Assembly (NCBI GenBank): GCA_963732405.1
Contig: CAVSZG010000001.1
Span: forward strand, 1,426,001 to 1,490,000
Reading direction: 5' to 3'
Length of the DNA: 64,000 nt
Source: JAUIAI01 sp963732405
GTDB lineage: Bacteria > Pseudomonadota > Gammaproteobacteria > Burkholderiales > Burkholderiaceae_E
The position numbers and the translations under genes were made by a program. The stretch's first letter is position 1, and each line of letters starts with the position of its first letter. Positions 55,831-64,000 of the stretch are shown here, piece after piece. The notes below the pieces were generated by a model. The model worked only from the letters and a program-made list of their open reading frames with translations. It had not been told where the DNA came from and did not search any database.

Positions 55831-56946
55831 ATGAATGTCGACGGCCAGGCCTGGCGTTCGGTATGGGCCAATCCGGACGGCTGTTCAATCGGCATCATCG
55901 ATCAGACGCGGCTGCCGCATGTGTTTGAGCCGATCCGGCTCGCCACGCCAGAGCAGGTGCGCCAGGCGATCGTCACCATGCAGGTGCGCGGTGCGCCACT
56001 GATCGGCGCGGTCGCCGCCTATGGGGTGGCGATTGCCCTGCGTGCGGCGAGTGACGATCGGAACCTGCAGCGCGCCTGCGATTCTCTGCTCACCGCCCGA
56101 CCCACGGCCGTCAATCTGCGCTGGGCCCTGGACCGGATGCGCGCGGCGCTGAGCGCACTGGCCCAGGCGCAACGTGCCGATGCTGCCTGGCAGCTGGCAG
56201 GCGAGATCGCGGATGAAGACGTGCACCTGAATCAGGCCATCGGTGAGCACGGGCTGGCCCTGATCCGACAGATCGCGCAAACCAGGGCGGCCACGCAGCC
56301 GGTGAATATCCTGACCCATTGCAATGCGGGCTGGCTCGCCACCGTCGATCTGGGCACGGCCACAGCGCCCATCTATCGCGCCCATGATGAAGGCATTGCC
56401 GTGCATGTGTGGGTGGACGAAACCCGGCCGCGTAATCAGGGTGCCAGTCTGACCACCTGGGAACTGGCCCGCCATGGCGTTCCCCATACGCTGATCGTCG
56501 ACAATGCGGGCGGGCATCTCATGCAGCACGGGCAGGTCGATCTGTGCATCGTGGGGTCGGATCGAACCACCGCCCGCGGTGATGTCTGCAACAAGATCGG
56601 TACCTATCTCAAGGCGCTCGCCGCGTTTGACAATGGTGTGCCGTTTTATGTCGCCTTGCCGTCCAGCACGATCGACTGGTCGATGGACGATGGCGTGCGT
56701 GAGATACCGATCGAATCGCGCGCCGCTGACGAGGTCTTGTCCGTGTCGGGGCGGCTCGATGCGGGTGGCCTGACGCGGGTCCGGATCGCGCCGGAGGGGG
56801 TGACGGCGGCCAATCCGGCGTTTGATGTGACACCCGCCCGGCTGGTGAGCGGATTGATCACCGAACGGGGCATCTGCACGGCGAGCGCAGCCGGGTTGCT
56901 CGGGTTGTTTCCGGAGCACGCATCGCGCGCGCAGGTGGACCGCTGA
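55831..56946 (+). CDS. mtnA: S-methyl-5-thioribose-1-phosphate isomerase (MtnA)
   Basis: MtnA isomerises 5-methylthioribose-1-phosphate to the ribulose form in methionine salvage. The 371-residue protein shows VRGAPLIGAVAAYGVAIALR near residue 51, NLRWALDRMRAAL near 97, LTHCNAGWLATVDLGTA near 163 with the catalytic Cys, and SDRTTARGDVCNKIGTYLKA near 241 with the catalytic Asp. No other methionine-salvage gene is nearby. It starts 35 bases after the TonB receptor on the same strand. Confidence 0.93.
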   Translation: MNVDGQAWRSVWANPDGCSIGIIDQTRLPHVFEPIRLATPEQVRQAIVTMQVRGAPLIGAVAAYGVAIALRAASDDRNLQRACDSLLTARPTAVNLRWALDRMRAALSALAQAQRADAAWQLAGEIADEDVHLNQAIGEHGLALIRQIAQTRAATQPVNILTHCNAGWLATVDLGTATAPIYRAHDEGIAVHVWVDETRPRNQGASLTTWELARHGVPHTLIVDNAGGHLMQHGQVDLCIVGSDRTTARGDVCNKIGTYLKALAAFDNGVPFYVALPSSTIDWSMDDGVREIPIESRAADEVLSVSGRLDAGGLTRVRIAPEGVTAANPAFDVTPARLVSGLITERGICTASAAGLLGLFPEHASRAQVDR

Positions 56947-56964
56947 TACGCGAGCGCGGACTGA

Positions 56965-58194
56965 TCAGCGGGACAGGCCGCCGGCCGCCCGCCAGGTCTC
57001 GGGCGCAAAATGCGCGAACAGCAGACCAACGGCCACGATCATCGTGGCCGATACGATCAGCGTTGTATCGGTGCCCTGATAGTCGACCAACAGACCCAGG
57101 CCGATCGGACCCACCACATAGCCCAGATCGCTGAGCATGCGATAGCTGCTCATGGCAGCGGCATTCATGCCGGGTGGTGCGGAGTCGGCGGCATACGCGG
57201 CCGGCGCCGCGCCGCTGATCGAGGTGGCGATACCCCAGGCGACGCAGGCCAGCGCGAAGCCGGTGAACGAGGTGGCGTAGGCAAAGCCGGCCATTGCCAC
57301 CCCAACCAACAGACATGAGGGCACGATCACCGGCTTGCGGCCGAATCGGTCGGCCATCATGCCCGCCGGATACGCGGCAAACAGGCCAAGCACGCTGCCG
57401 ATGGCCAGTGCCGCGCCGATGCGCGAGGCCGACAGCTGCAATTCGGTGGCGCCGATCACGGGAACGATATTGAACAGGCCACCGGTACGCACCACGGCAT
57501 GGGTGAAGCCGAACAGGCAGATCAGCAGAAAACCGGTGTTGGCGGTGAGCAGGCGCACCTGCCGGGCGAAGGACACATCGGTCAGGGGCTGTGACGATGC
57601 CGCATCACGACCAAATCCGCGGGTTTCGGGCACACCGAACCAGGCGATGATGGTGACCACGACGGCGGCGATTGCATAGAGCTCGAAGGGCGCGGCCAGA
57701 CCCAGGTGTTCGGCCAGCAGACCACCGGGCAGCGGTCCGATGCCCACCGCGAACAGAAACACGGCCTGATAGACCGCCATCATCCGGCCGCGCCGCGCCG
57801 GTGTACTGATGTCCGCCAGGATGACCGAGCCGATGGTCAGCACGATGCCGGCACCGGCGCCGGCCACGAATCGGGCCAGCATGAACTCGGTGAATGACGA
57901 AGCATAGGCGCACCAGGCGTTACCCAGCGCCGTGATGAGGCCGCCCAGCGCCAGGGTGGGCCGTCGACCCACCTGGTCGGCGAGCCGGCCACACGGCATG
58001 GCCGAGAGGAAACGCGCCAGACCATAAACCGCGATGGTCATGCCGATCGCCGATGCCGAAACCCCGAAAGACTGGGCGAACAGCGGCAGCACGGGAAGAA
58101 TGGCGCCAAACCCGAGCTGGTTCACGGCGATGATCGCGCACATCCAGGCAAGGATTCGCAATTCGCCGGGTGGCGTGGGCGGAGCGGCAGGCAT
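56965..58194 (-). CDS. MFS family transporter
   Basis: This major-facilitator protein of about 409 residues has 12 membrane helices. The loop 2-3 signature is present as CGRLADQVGRRPTLALGGL near residue 60. The second-half repeat PAGMMADRFGRKPVIVPS lies near residue 275. It resembles drug or metabolite exporters; the substrate is unknown. ATG 58194 was chosen to match the family N-terminus (LRILAWMCAIIAVNQLGFG). An ATG at 58257 would add 21 residues. Neither start has a strong ribosome site. Confidence 0.88.
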   Translation of the reverse strand: MPAAPPTPPGELRILAWMCAIIAVNQLGFGAILPVLPLFAQSFGVSASAIGMTIAVYGLARFLSAMPCGRLADQVGRRPTLALGGLITALGNAWCAYASSFTEFMLARFVAGAGAGIVLTIGSVILADISTPARRGRMMAVYQAVFLFAVGIGPLPGGLLAEHLGLAAPFELYAIAAVVVTIIAWFGVPETRGFGRDAASSQPLTDVSFARQVRLLTANTGFLLICLFGFTHAVVRTGGLFNIVPVIGATELQLSASRIGAALAIGSVLGLFAAYPAGMMADRFGRKPVIVPSCLLVGVAMAGFAYATSFTGFALACVAWGIATSISGAAPAAYAADSAPPGMNAAAMSSYRMLSDLGYVVGPIGLGLLVDYQGTDTTLIVSATMIVAVGLLFAHFAPETWRAAGGLSR

Positions 58195-58356
58195 GGCAGT
58201 CGCAACAGACAGGGATAGGCATTGTGCCGTGAGAATCCGCCAGCCTTGGATGCTCATGTCCGACCCGATACACTCAATGATCGTGTCGAGACGGTCGAGC
58301 TGCCGACCGATTCGCGGCCCCGCCCCTGCCCGGGATAATCATGAGTCGGAGAACGC

Positions 58357-59919
58357 ATGACCAACGACCGCATCCATCGTCAGGCGCTGGGGGATCTGCT
58401 GCGCCGCACGGCGCGCAGGGTTCCCGAGCGGCCGGCCATCATCTGCGGCGAGGTCCGTTGGACCTATGCGCAATTCGATCGCCTGTGCAACCGCCTTGCC
58501 CACGGCCTGGCCGGGCAGGGCGTGGCCTTTGGTGACCGGGTCGCGATCCTGTCACGCAACTCGCACGCATTTGCAGCCTTCCGTTATGCCTTGGCCCGGC
58601 TGGGTGCGGTGCTCGTGCCGATCAACTTCATGCTGACCGCCCAGGAGGCCGGTTTCATCCTGCGACATTCGGGCGCGAGCCGGCTGGCGGTCGGCCCGGA
58701 TCTGGTCGAACTGGGCAAGGCCGCCGCCGCTGACAGTGAGGTTCAGCAGTTGTTCTGGCTGCCGGGCGAGGACGCGACCAAGCCGCCGGCGGACCTGATC
58801 GGCTTCGATGACTTGCTGGTGGACAACGACGACGAACCACAGGTGCCGGTTGATGGTCAGACCTTGCTGCAGATCATCTACACAAGTGGCACCGAATCGG
58901 CGCCCAAGGGTGCAATGCTCAGCCATCAGGCCGTGATCTGGCAATACGCGGCCTGTCTGGTCGACGCCAGCATTGCCGAGTCCGATCTGATGCTGCATGC
59001 CCTGCCGCTTTATCACTGCGCCCAGCTCGACGTTTTCCTGGGGCCGGCCATTTATGTCGGCGCGACCAATGTCATCACACATCGGCCAACTGCAGAGAAC
59101 ATTCTCCACCTGCTTCAGACCCATCAGATCACTTCATTCTTCGCGCCGCCCTCGATCTGGATTGCGATGATGCGATCGCCCGATTTTGATCCGGCCACTC
59201 TGGGCCGGCTCAGCAAGGGCTATTACGGCGCCTCGATCATGCCGGTGGGTGTGCTCAGGGAACTGGTCGCGCATCTGCCCGCACTGCAATTGTGGAACCT
59301 CTATGGCCAGACCGAGATCGCGCCGCTGGCCACCGTGCTCAAACCGCATGAGCAACTTCACTATGCGGGCTCGGCCGGACGGGCCACGCTCAATGTCGAA
59401 ACCCGGGTCGTTAACGACGACATGCAGGACGTGCAGCCGGGTGAAGTTGGCGAAATCGTCCATCGCTCACCGCAACTGCTGACCGGCTATTACAACGATC
59501 CCGACCGCACGGCCGAGGCCTTTCGGGGCGACTGGTTTCACAGCGGCGATCTGGCCACGATTGATGCGCAGGGCTACATCACCGTGGTGGACCGCAAGAA
59601 GGACATGATCAAGACAGGTGGCGAGAATGTCGCCAGCCGCGATGTCGAGGAAGCCATCTATACCTGCGAGGGTATCTCCGAGGTGGCAGTGATCGGTCTG
59701 CCGCATGCCTACTGGATCGAGGCGGTGACCGCGATCGTCGTGCTCAAGCCGGGGGCGACGCTCACCGAGGCCGACATCATCAACCACTGCAGAAGCCAGC
59801 TGGCGACGTTCAAGGTGCCCAAGCAGGTGTTCATCGCGGAGAACCTGCCCAAGAACCCCAGTGGCAAGATCCTCAAGCGTGATCTGCGCACGATCTACGC
59901 GGAGCGAACAGTCGGTTAG
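58357..59919 (+). CDS. AMP-dependent acyl-CoA synthetase (fatty-acid CoA ligase family)
   Basis: This 520-residue adenylate-forming enzyme activates a carboxylic acid with ATP and CoA. The P-loop-like motif IIYTSGTESAPKGAMLSH is near residue 172. QLWNLYGQTEIAPLATVL lies near residue 311, and the hinge FHSGDLATIDAQGYITVVDR near 391. The catalytic Lys is in NLPKNPSGKILKRDLR near the C-terminus. It resembles medium- or long-chain and aromatic acyl-CoA synthetases; the acid is unknown. It may serve the enoyl-CoA hydratases elsewhere in the window. Confidence 0.92.
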   Translation: MTNDRIHRQALGDLLRRTARRVPERPAIICGEVRWTYAQFDRLCNRLAHGLAGQGVAFGDRVAILSRNSHAFAAFRYALARLGAVLVPINFMLTAQEAGFILRHSGASRLAVGPDLVELGKAAAADSEVQQLFWLPGEDATKPPADLIGFDDLLVDNDDEPQVPVDGQTLLQIIYTSGTESAPKGAMLSHQAVIWQYAACLVDASIAESDLMLHALPLYHCAQLDVFLGPAIYVGATNVITHRPTAENILHLLQTHQITSFFAPPSIWIAMMRSPDFDPATLGRLSKGYYGASIMPVGVLRELVAHLPALQLWNLYGQTEIAPLATVLKPHEQLHYAGSAGRATLNVETRVVNDDMQDVQPGEVGEIVHRSPQLLTGYYNDPDRTAEAFRGDWFHSGDLATIDAQGYITVVDRKKDMIKTGGENVASRDVEEAIYTCEGISEVAVIGLPHAYWIEAVTAIVVLKPGATLTEADIINHCRSQLATFKVPKQVFIAENLPKNPSGKILKRDLRTIYAERTVG

Positions 59920-59983
59920 CGCACCATGATGTGCATGCCCTGGGTGCCGATGACGGGTTGATCTGACGTGAGGCAGTGGCCGG

Positions 59984-60751
59984 TCAGTCGGATCGGTCTG
60001 AATCCCGCCGCCCGGTGTCAGCGACGTCGCGGACCATGTCGATGAAGGCCTTCAGTCCTGTAGGAACGAGGCGATGGCTGGGGTAATAGAGATAGAACCC
60101 TGTTTCGGGTGGCCGCCAGTCGTCCAGGACGCTGACGAGTCGGCCGGCGTTCAGGGATTCCTGCGCATACTGCTGAAGCACGAATGCCAGACCCAGTCCT
60201 TGTTCGGCGGCGCCAACCATCAGCCGCATGTCGCCCAGGGCCAGAGCGCCATTCACCTGCACCTCGATGCGACTGTCCTCGTGTGCGAACTCCCAACGAT
60301 AGAACACACCATCGGGAAAGCGCAGGCGGATGCACTGATGCTGGTCCAGTTCGCGTGGACTGGTCTCGGCGCGCATGCCCGGATGCAACGCCAGGAATCG
60401 TTCGATCAGTGGGGCGAGCACCCAGTCACACGCCGCGCGCGGCGCATTGATGCGCAGCGTACCGGTCGGTGATACACGATATTCATTCACCGCATCGAGC
60501 GCATCTCTGATGGCGGACAGGGCCGGGCTCAGGCGCGCCAGCAGACGTTCGCCTGCCTCGGTGGGCGACACGCTGCGAGTTGTCCGGTTCAACAGGCGAA
60601 CACCCAGTCGCGATTCCAGGCAACGAACGGTATGGCTCAGGGCGGATGGCGAGACGCCCAGCCCGGCGGCGGCCTTGCGAAAACTCCGCGCCTGGGCCAC
60701 TGCCACGAAGCCGCGCAGATCATTCAGGCTTTCGGGCTCGGAAGCGGTCAT
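59984..60751 (-). CDS. LysR-type regulator with an apparent internal deletion
   Basis: This LysR-family regulator has an intact N-terminal winged helix (DLRGFVAVAQARSFRKAAAG, then LGVSPSALSHTVRCLESRLG) and recognisable effector-domain ends. At 255 residues it is about 50 shorter than usual. The gap lies between LIERFLALHPGMRAE and TSPRELDQHQCIRLRF, near residue 130. There a segment of about 55 residues of the first effector subdomain (normally ...DGLVDIVAEGFDAG...) is missing in frame. It diverges from the aldo-keto reductase it probably controlled. The product may bind DNA but is unlikely to sense ligand normally. Confidence 0.85.
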   Translation of the reverse strand: MTASEPESLNDLRGFVAVAQARSFRKAAAGLGVSPSALSHTVRCLESRLGVRLLNRTTRSVSPTEAGERLLARLSPALSAIRDALDAVNEYRVSPTGTLRINAPRAACDWVLAPLIERFLALHPGMRAETSPRELDQHQCIRLRFPDGVFYRWEFAHEDSRIEVQVNGALALGDMRLMVGAAEQGLGLAFVLQQYAQESLNAGRLVSVLDDWRPPETGFYLYYPSHRLVPTGLKAFIDMVRDVADTGRRDSDRSD

Positions 60752-60861
60752 TGCTGAATTCAGCTCAACAGGTCATGTGCCGTTGTGCGTATTGTTGCAC
60801 GCAGGGTCAAGGCGTAGGCTGCGCCCAACGGCTCGATGCCGACCTGATCCGGGAGATTACG

Positions 60862-61642
<781 letters not shown>

Positions 61643-61665
61643 CCCCGACGAGCAACGCCGAAGCG

Positions 61666-62784
61666 TCAGCCCTGCAGCGCCTGCTGCGCCGCGACGACTG
61701 GATACCCCAGGTGCCGCGCCACTGGCGCACACGTCACCTGGCCGTTCCAGACATTGAGCCCGTTGAGCAGGTGCGGGTCGTCGCGCATCGCCTGTTGCCA
61801 GCCTTTGTCGGCCATGCGCAGCGCATGCGGCAAGGTCACGTTGTTCAAGGCATAGGTTGAGGTTCGTGCGACACCGCCCGGCATGTTGGCCACGCAGTAG
61901 TGAACCACGCCATCGACGACATAGGTCGGATCCTGATGAGTGGTCGCCTTGGAGGTTTCAAAGCAACCGCCCTGATCGATCGCCACGTCCACCAGCACCG
62001 CGCCAGGCTTCATCGTGCCGAGCATTGCGCGACTGATCAGCTTGGGCGCCGCGGCGCCCGGGATCAACACCGCGCCGATCACGAGGTCCGCATCGGCCAC
62101 CGTTTCGGCCAGATTGGCCCGATTGGAAAACCGGGTCTTGGCGCTCGCACCGAAATGGATGCCGAGCTTTTCCATGACCTCGGGATCACGATCGAGAATG
62201 GTCACGTCGGCGCCCACGCCCACGGCCATCTGCGCCGCATTGAACCCGACCACGCCGCCGCCGATCACCAACACCTTGGCCGGCGCCACGCCCGGTACGC
62301 CGCCCAGCAACACACCGCGTCCACCGTGCGATTTCTCCAGTGCCGTGGCACCGGCCTGGATCGACAGGCGTCCGGCCACCTGACTCATCGGTTTGAGCAG
62401 GGGTAATCCGCCGTGCCGGTCGGTCACGGTTTCATAGGCGATGCAGGTTGCGCCCGAGGCGACCAGATCCCTGGTCTGCTCCGGGTCGGGCGCCAGGTGC
62501 AGATAGGTGTAGAGAATCTGTCCGGCGCGCAACTGTTTTCGCTCGCCGGCCTGCGGTTCCTTGACCTTGACCACCATCTCGGCGCGGGCGAACACCTGCG
62601 CAGCGTCACCCACGATTTCGGCACCAGCGGCACGGTACATCTCGTCCGAGGCGCCGATGCCCGTGCCCGCGCCCGTTTCAACAATGACCTGATGGCCGTG
62701 GGCGACCAGCTCGGTCACGCTCTCGGGGGTCAGGCCGACCCGGTATTCATGATTCTTGATTTCTCTGGGGGTGCCGATCAGCAT
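61666..62784 (-). CDS. ald: alanine dehydrogenase
   Basis: Ald is a cytoplasmic NAD-dependent enzyme that interconverts L-alanine and pyruvate plus ammonia. The 372-residue protein has the N-terminal MLIGTPREIKNHEYRVGLTP and the catalytic Lys region MVVKVKEPQ near residue 70. The NAD-binding loop IGGGVVGFNAAQMAVGVGAD is near residue 174. VAIDQGGCFETSKATTH near residue 268 is characteristic. It diverges from an Lrp-type gene that probably controls it. Confidence 0.96.
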   Translation of the reverse strand: MLIGTPREIKNHEYRVGLTPESVTELVAHGHQVIVETGAGTGIGASDEMYRAAGAEIVGDAAQVFARAEMVVKVKEPQAGERKQLRAGQILYTYLHLAPDPEQTRDLVASGATCIAYETVTDRHGGLPLLKPMSQVAGRLSIQAGATALEKSHGGRGVLLGGVPGVAPAKVLVIGGGVVGFNAAQMAVGVGADVTILDRDPEVMEKLGIHFGASAKTRFSNRANLAETVADADLVIGAVLIPGAAAPKLISRAMLGTMKPGAVLVDVAIDQGGCFETSKATTHQDPTYVVDGVVHYCVANMPGGVARTSTYALNNVTLPHALRMADKGWQQAMRDDPHLLNGLNVWNGQVTCAPVARHLGYPVVAAQQALQG

Positions 62785-62933
62785 GCGGGTCTCCTGGTGT
62801 CAGGGCGGGCCGACAGGCCCTGCCGTGCCCAGACTATGCGCCGCCGGCACTCGAAATTGTTATCTTATTTCCCGATATATCTGGCAAAATCAGGAAAAAT
62901 TATGACTATATTCTGAGTTTTCAGGAGAATTTA
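62785..62933. promoter_or_regulatory. AT-rich ald-lrp divergent promoter region
   Basis: The 149-base spacer turns sharply AT-rich at about 62853-62935, against a GC-rich background. It contains TTTCC and GGAAA arms about 20 bases apart (62866-62895) and several short A/T runs. Such spacers typically hold binding sites for the Lrp-type protein encoded beside them, controlling both ald and itself. The exact operator cannot be fixed from one sequence. Confidence 0.5.
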
Positions 62934-63392
62934 TTGGATCGCCTGGATTGCACCATTCTGACCGCTCTGCAGGCCGATTCAGCGCAGCCGATCAGCGAGG
63001 TGGCCACCCGGGCCGGGCTGTCGCTCAGTGCCTGCCATCGGCGGATCAAACTGATGGAAGCGGCCGGTCTGATCCAGGGCTATGGCGCCCGCCTGGATGC
63101 CAAGGGTTTGGGGCTGGAGATCGAGGTGTTCGTCGAGATCTCGCTCAACAGTCAGGCCCAGGATGCTCTGGAGCGTTTCGAGCAGGCTGTGATGCATGAC
63201 GACGAAATTCTCGAATGCAAACTCACCACGGGCGCCAGCGACTACATCCTGCGGGTGGCGGCGCGTAACGTGGCGGACTATGAGCGGATTCATCGCAACA
63301 TCCTGGCCAGACTGCCAGGGGTGGCGAGCATGCGGTCCATCTTCACGCTGCGCGAAATCAAGCGCTGGCGCGGACTGCCGGTCAGGCAATAG
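62934..63392 (+). CDS. Lrp/AsnC family transcriptional regulator
   Basis: This 152-residue feast/famine regulator has an N-terminal HTH domain (DCTILTALQADSAQPISEVA, then GLSLSACHRRIKLMEAAGLI) and a C-terminal RAM domain (EIEVFVEISLNSQAQDAL, ECKLTTGASDYILRV). TTG 62934 was chosen because a strong AGGAGA lies 5 bases before it and it gives the exact family N-terminus. Its divergence from ald suggests an AldR-like activator responding to alanine. It overlaps the next, convergent gene by 11 bases. Confidence 0.92.
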   Translation: MDRLDCTILTALQADSAQPISEVATRAGLSLSACHRRIKLMEAAGLIQGYGARLDAKGLGLEIEVFVEISLNSQAQDALERFEQAVMHDDEILECKLTTGASDYILRVAARNVADYERIHRNILARLPGVASMRSIFTLREIKRWRGLPVRQ

Positions 63393-63699
63393 GTTCGAAC
63401 CCCCAGTCGGGTCGAATGAATTCGGGTTCGATGAGCGACAGGTCGCCGTCGGGCAGCCGGACCCGGGGAATCTGGATTTCAAGACGGCTTGGCCGCCCCA
63501 TGATCGCCGGATGTCGATAGTGGCGCACCACCGAGTCGACGGCATCGACACGTTCCGGTCGGCCGGGAATCGTCAGCTCGGCCATCGGATCGATGCCGAT
63601 CATGACGATCAGCAGATCGGATTTCGGATCGACGTCGGCGCGTAATATCCGCCAGGGGGCTCCGATGCTCAACACGATCGCGGTTGCATTTACGCTCAT
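63382..63699 (-). CDS. small protein resembling the N-terminal domain of ISL3 transposases
   Basis: This 105-residue protein starts at ATG 63699, with GGAGA about 7 bases before it. The segments APWRILRADVDPKSDLLIV, VRHYRHPAIMGRPSRLEI and IPRVRLPDGDLSLIEPEF recall the N-terminal region of ISL3-family transposases (W..RHL..., PRVRLPDG...). The zinc-finger cysteines are absent, and there is no catalytic domain or terminal inverted repeat nearby. It could be a remnant or a domesticated domain. Similarity is judged from memory and is tentative. Confidence 0.45.
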   Translation of the reverse strand: MSVNATAIVLSIGAPWRILRADVDPKSDLLIVMIGIDPMAELTIPGRPERVDAVDSVVRHYRHPAIMGRPSRLEIQIPRVRLPDGDLSLIEPEFIRPDWGFEPIA

Positions 63700-63828
63700 T
63701 CCCGGTCTCCGAGCCGATGCAGATTGTCCGCTCAGATCATGCCCGATTGCTGGCGGGCGATTCAACTGAAAGTCTGCCGACACTGATGAATGATGCGGTC
63801 GGCGTTTTTGCCATGGCCCAGTCAGGAC

Positions 63829-64000
63829 TCATCCCGTGGCCGGACCGACGCCGGCAGACCACTGCAGGCGCTGACCCGGCTTCAGTTCATGTCGGGCAAT
63901 GCTGCCGGCGGCCAGTTCGAGCACGTGCCGTGAGCCGCGTGCCGAAGCGGCGCGCATCGGCCCGAGTCGCGGCACGCAGCGAATGATCACGCCCTCGCCA
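63829..64000 (-). CDS. DUF192 family protein, 5' part outside the window
   Basis: The last 57 residues of a minus-strand gene are visible, entering from the right edge and ending at TGA 63831-63829. The segment VLELAAGSIARHELKPGQRL matches the C-terminal pattern of DUF192 proteins, small usually secreted proteins of unknown function. The N-terminus is not visible. Between this stop and the ISL3-like gene start, 129 bases hold no recognisable feature. Confidence 0.75.
   Translation of the reverse strand, partial: GEGVIIRCVPRLGPMRAASARGSRHVLELAAGSIARHELKPGQRLQWSAGVGPATG

Overview
The window is GC-rich bacterial chromosome, apparently from a betaproteobacterium of the Burkholderiales type. Three things point there: the gene order, the FtsZ and MurD sequences, and the block ftsZ / Prx5 peroxiredoxin / lpxC / dciA / secA / argJ / DUF815 ATPase / Nudix-ThiE / yacG / zapD / coaE / pilD / pilC / pilB / CorC-like. 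The placement rests on remembered gene order and motifs, not on a search. A deep or unusual lineage is possible, because FtsZ and ribosomal protein L21 both have odd features.

Layout. 1-13.2 kb: the distal part of the division/cell-wall (dcw) cluster on the + strand: murE (cut by the window edge), murF, mraY, murD, ftsW, murG, murC, ddl, ftsQ, ftsA, ftsZ. Most neighbours overlap by 4-16 bases. 13.4-16.8 kb: peroxiredoxin, lpxC, a small membrane protein and an AidB-like acyl-CoA dehydrogenase. 16.8-24.4 kb, minus strand: a TRAP transporter (dctP-dctQ-dctM), an enoyl-CoA hydratase/thioesterase pair, a GNAT acetyltransferase and tex. 24.5-30.2 kb: dciA diverging from secA, then argJ and a DUF815 ATPase. 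30.2-32.7 kb: a methyltransferase, a PNPOx-like flavoprotein and an enoyl-CoA hydratase. 32.9-42.4 kb: Nudix-ThiE fusion, yacG-zapD-coaE, an amidase, pilB-pilC-pilD and a CNNM/CorC protein. 42.6-47.6 kb: a catabolic group (IlvD/Edd dehydratase, TRAP binding protein, class III aminotransferase, RraA-like protein). 47.8-52.6 kb: tRNA-Pro, ispB, rplU-rpmA-obgE-proB. 52.6-64 kb: an acidic hypothetical protein, a DUF302 protein, a TonB receptor, mtnA, an MFS transporter, an acyl-CoA ligase, a LysR regulator and a broken aldo-keto reductase, alanine dehydrogenase with a divergent Lrp regulator, a small ISL3-like protein and a DUF192 fragment.

Sequence quality matters here. murG, murC, ftsA, secA (seven times), argJ, a thioesterase and both TRAP permeases are broken by single-base indels, mostly one extra base in a short homopolymer. 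Correcting each restores a protein of normal family length. Since several of these genes are essential, they are read here as intact genes with consensus errors. By contrast, the LysR gene and the adjacent aldo-keto reductase have each lost a block of coding sequence.

The most interesting biological points are a Lys in place of a Gly in the FtsZ tubulin signature loop, a helix-hairpin-helix extension on ribosomal protein L21 behind a structured leader, and a small cysteine-free protein resembling the N-terminus of ISL3 transposases. I found no CRISPR array, phage, complete insertion sequence or clearly novel defence system.
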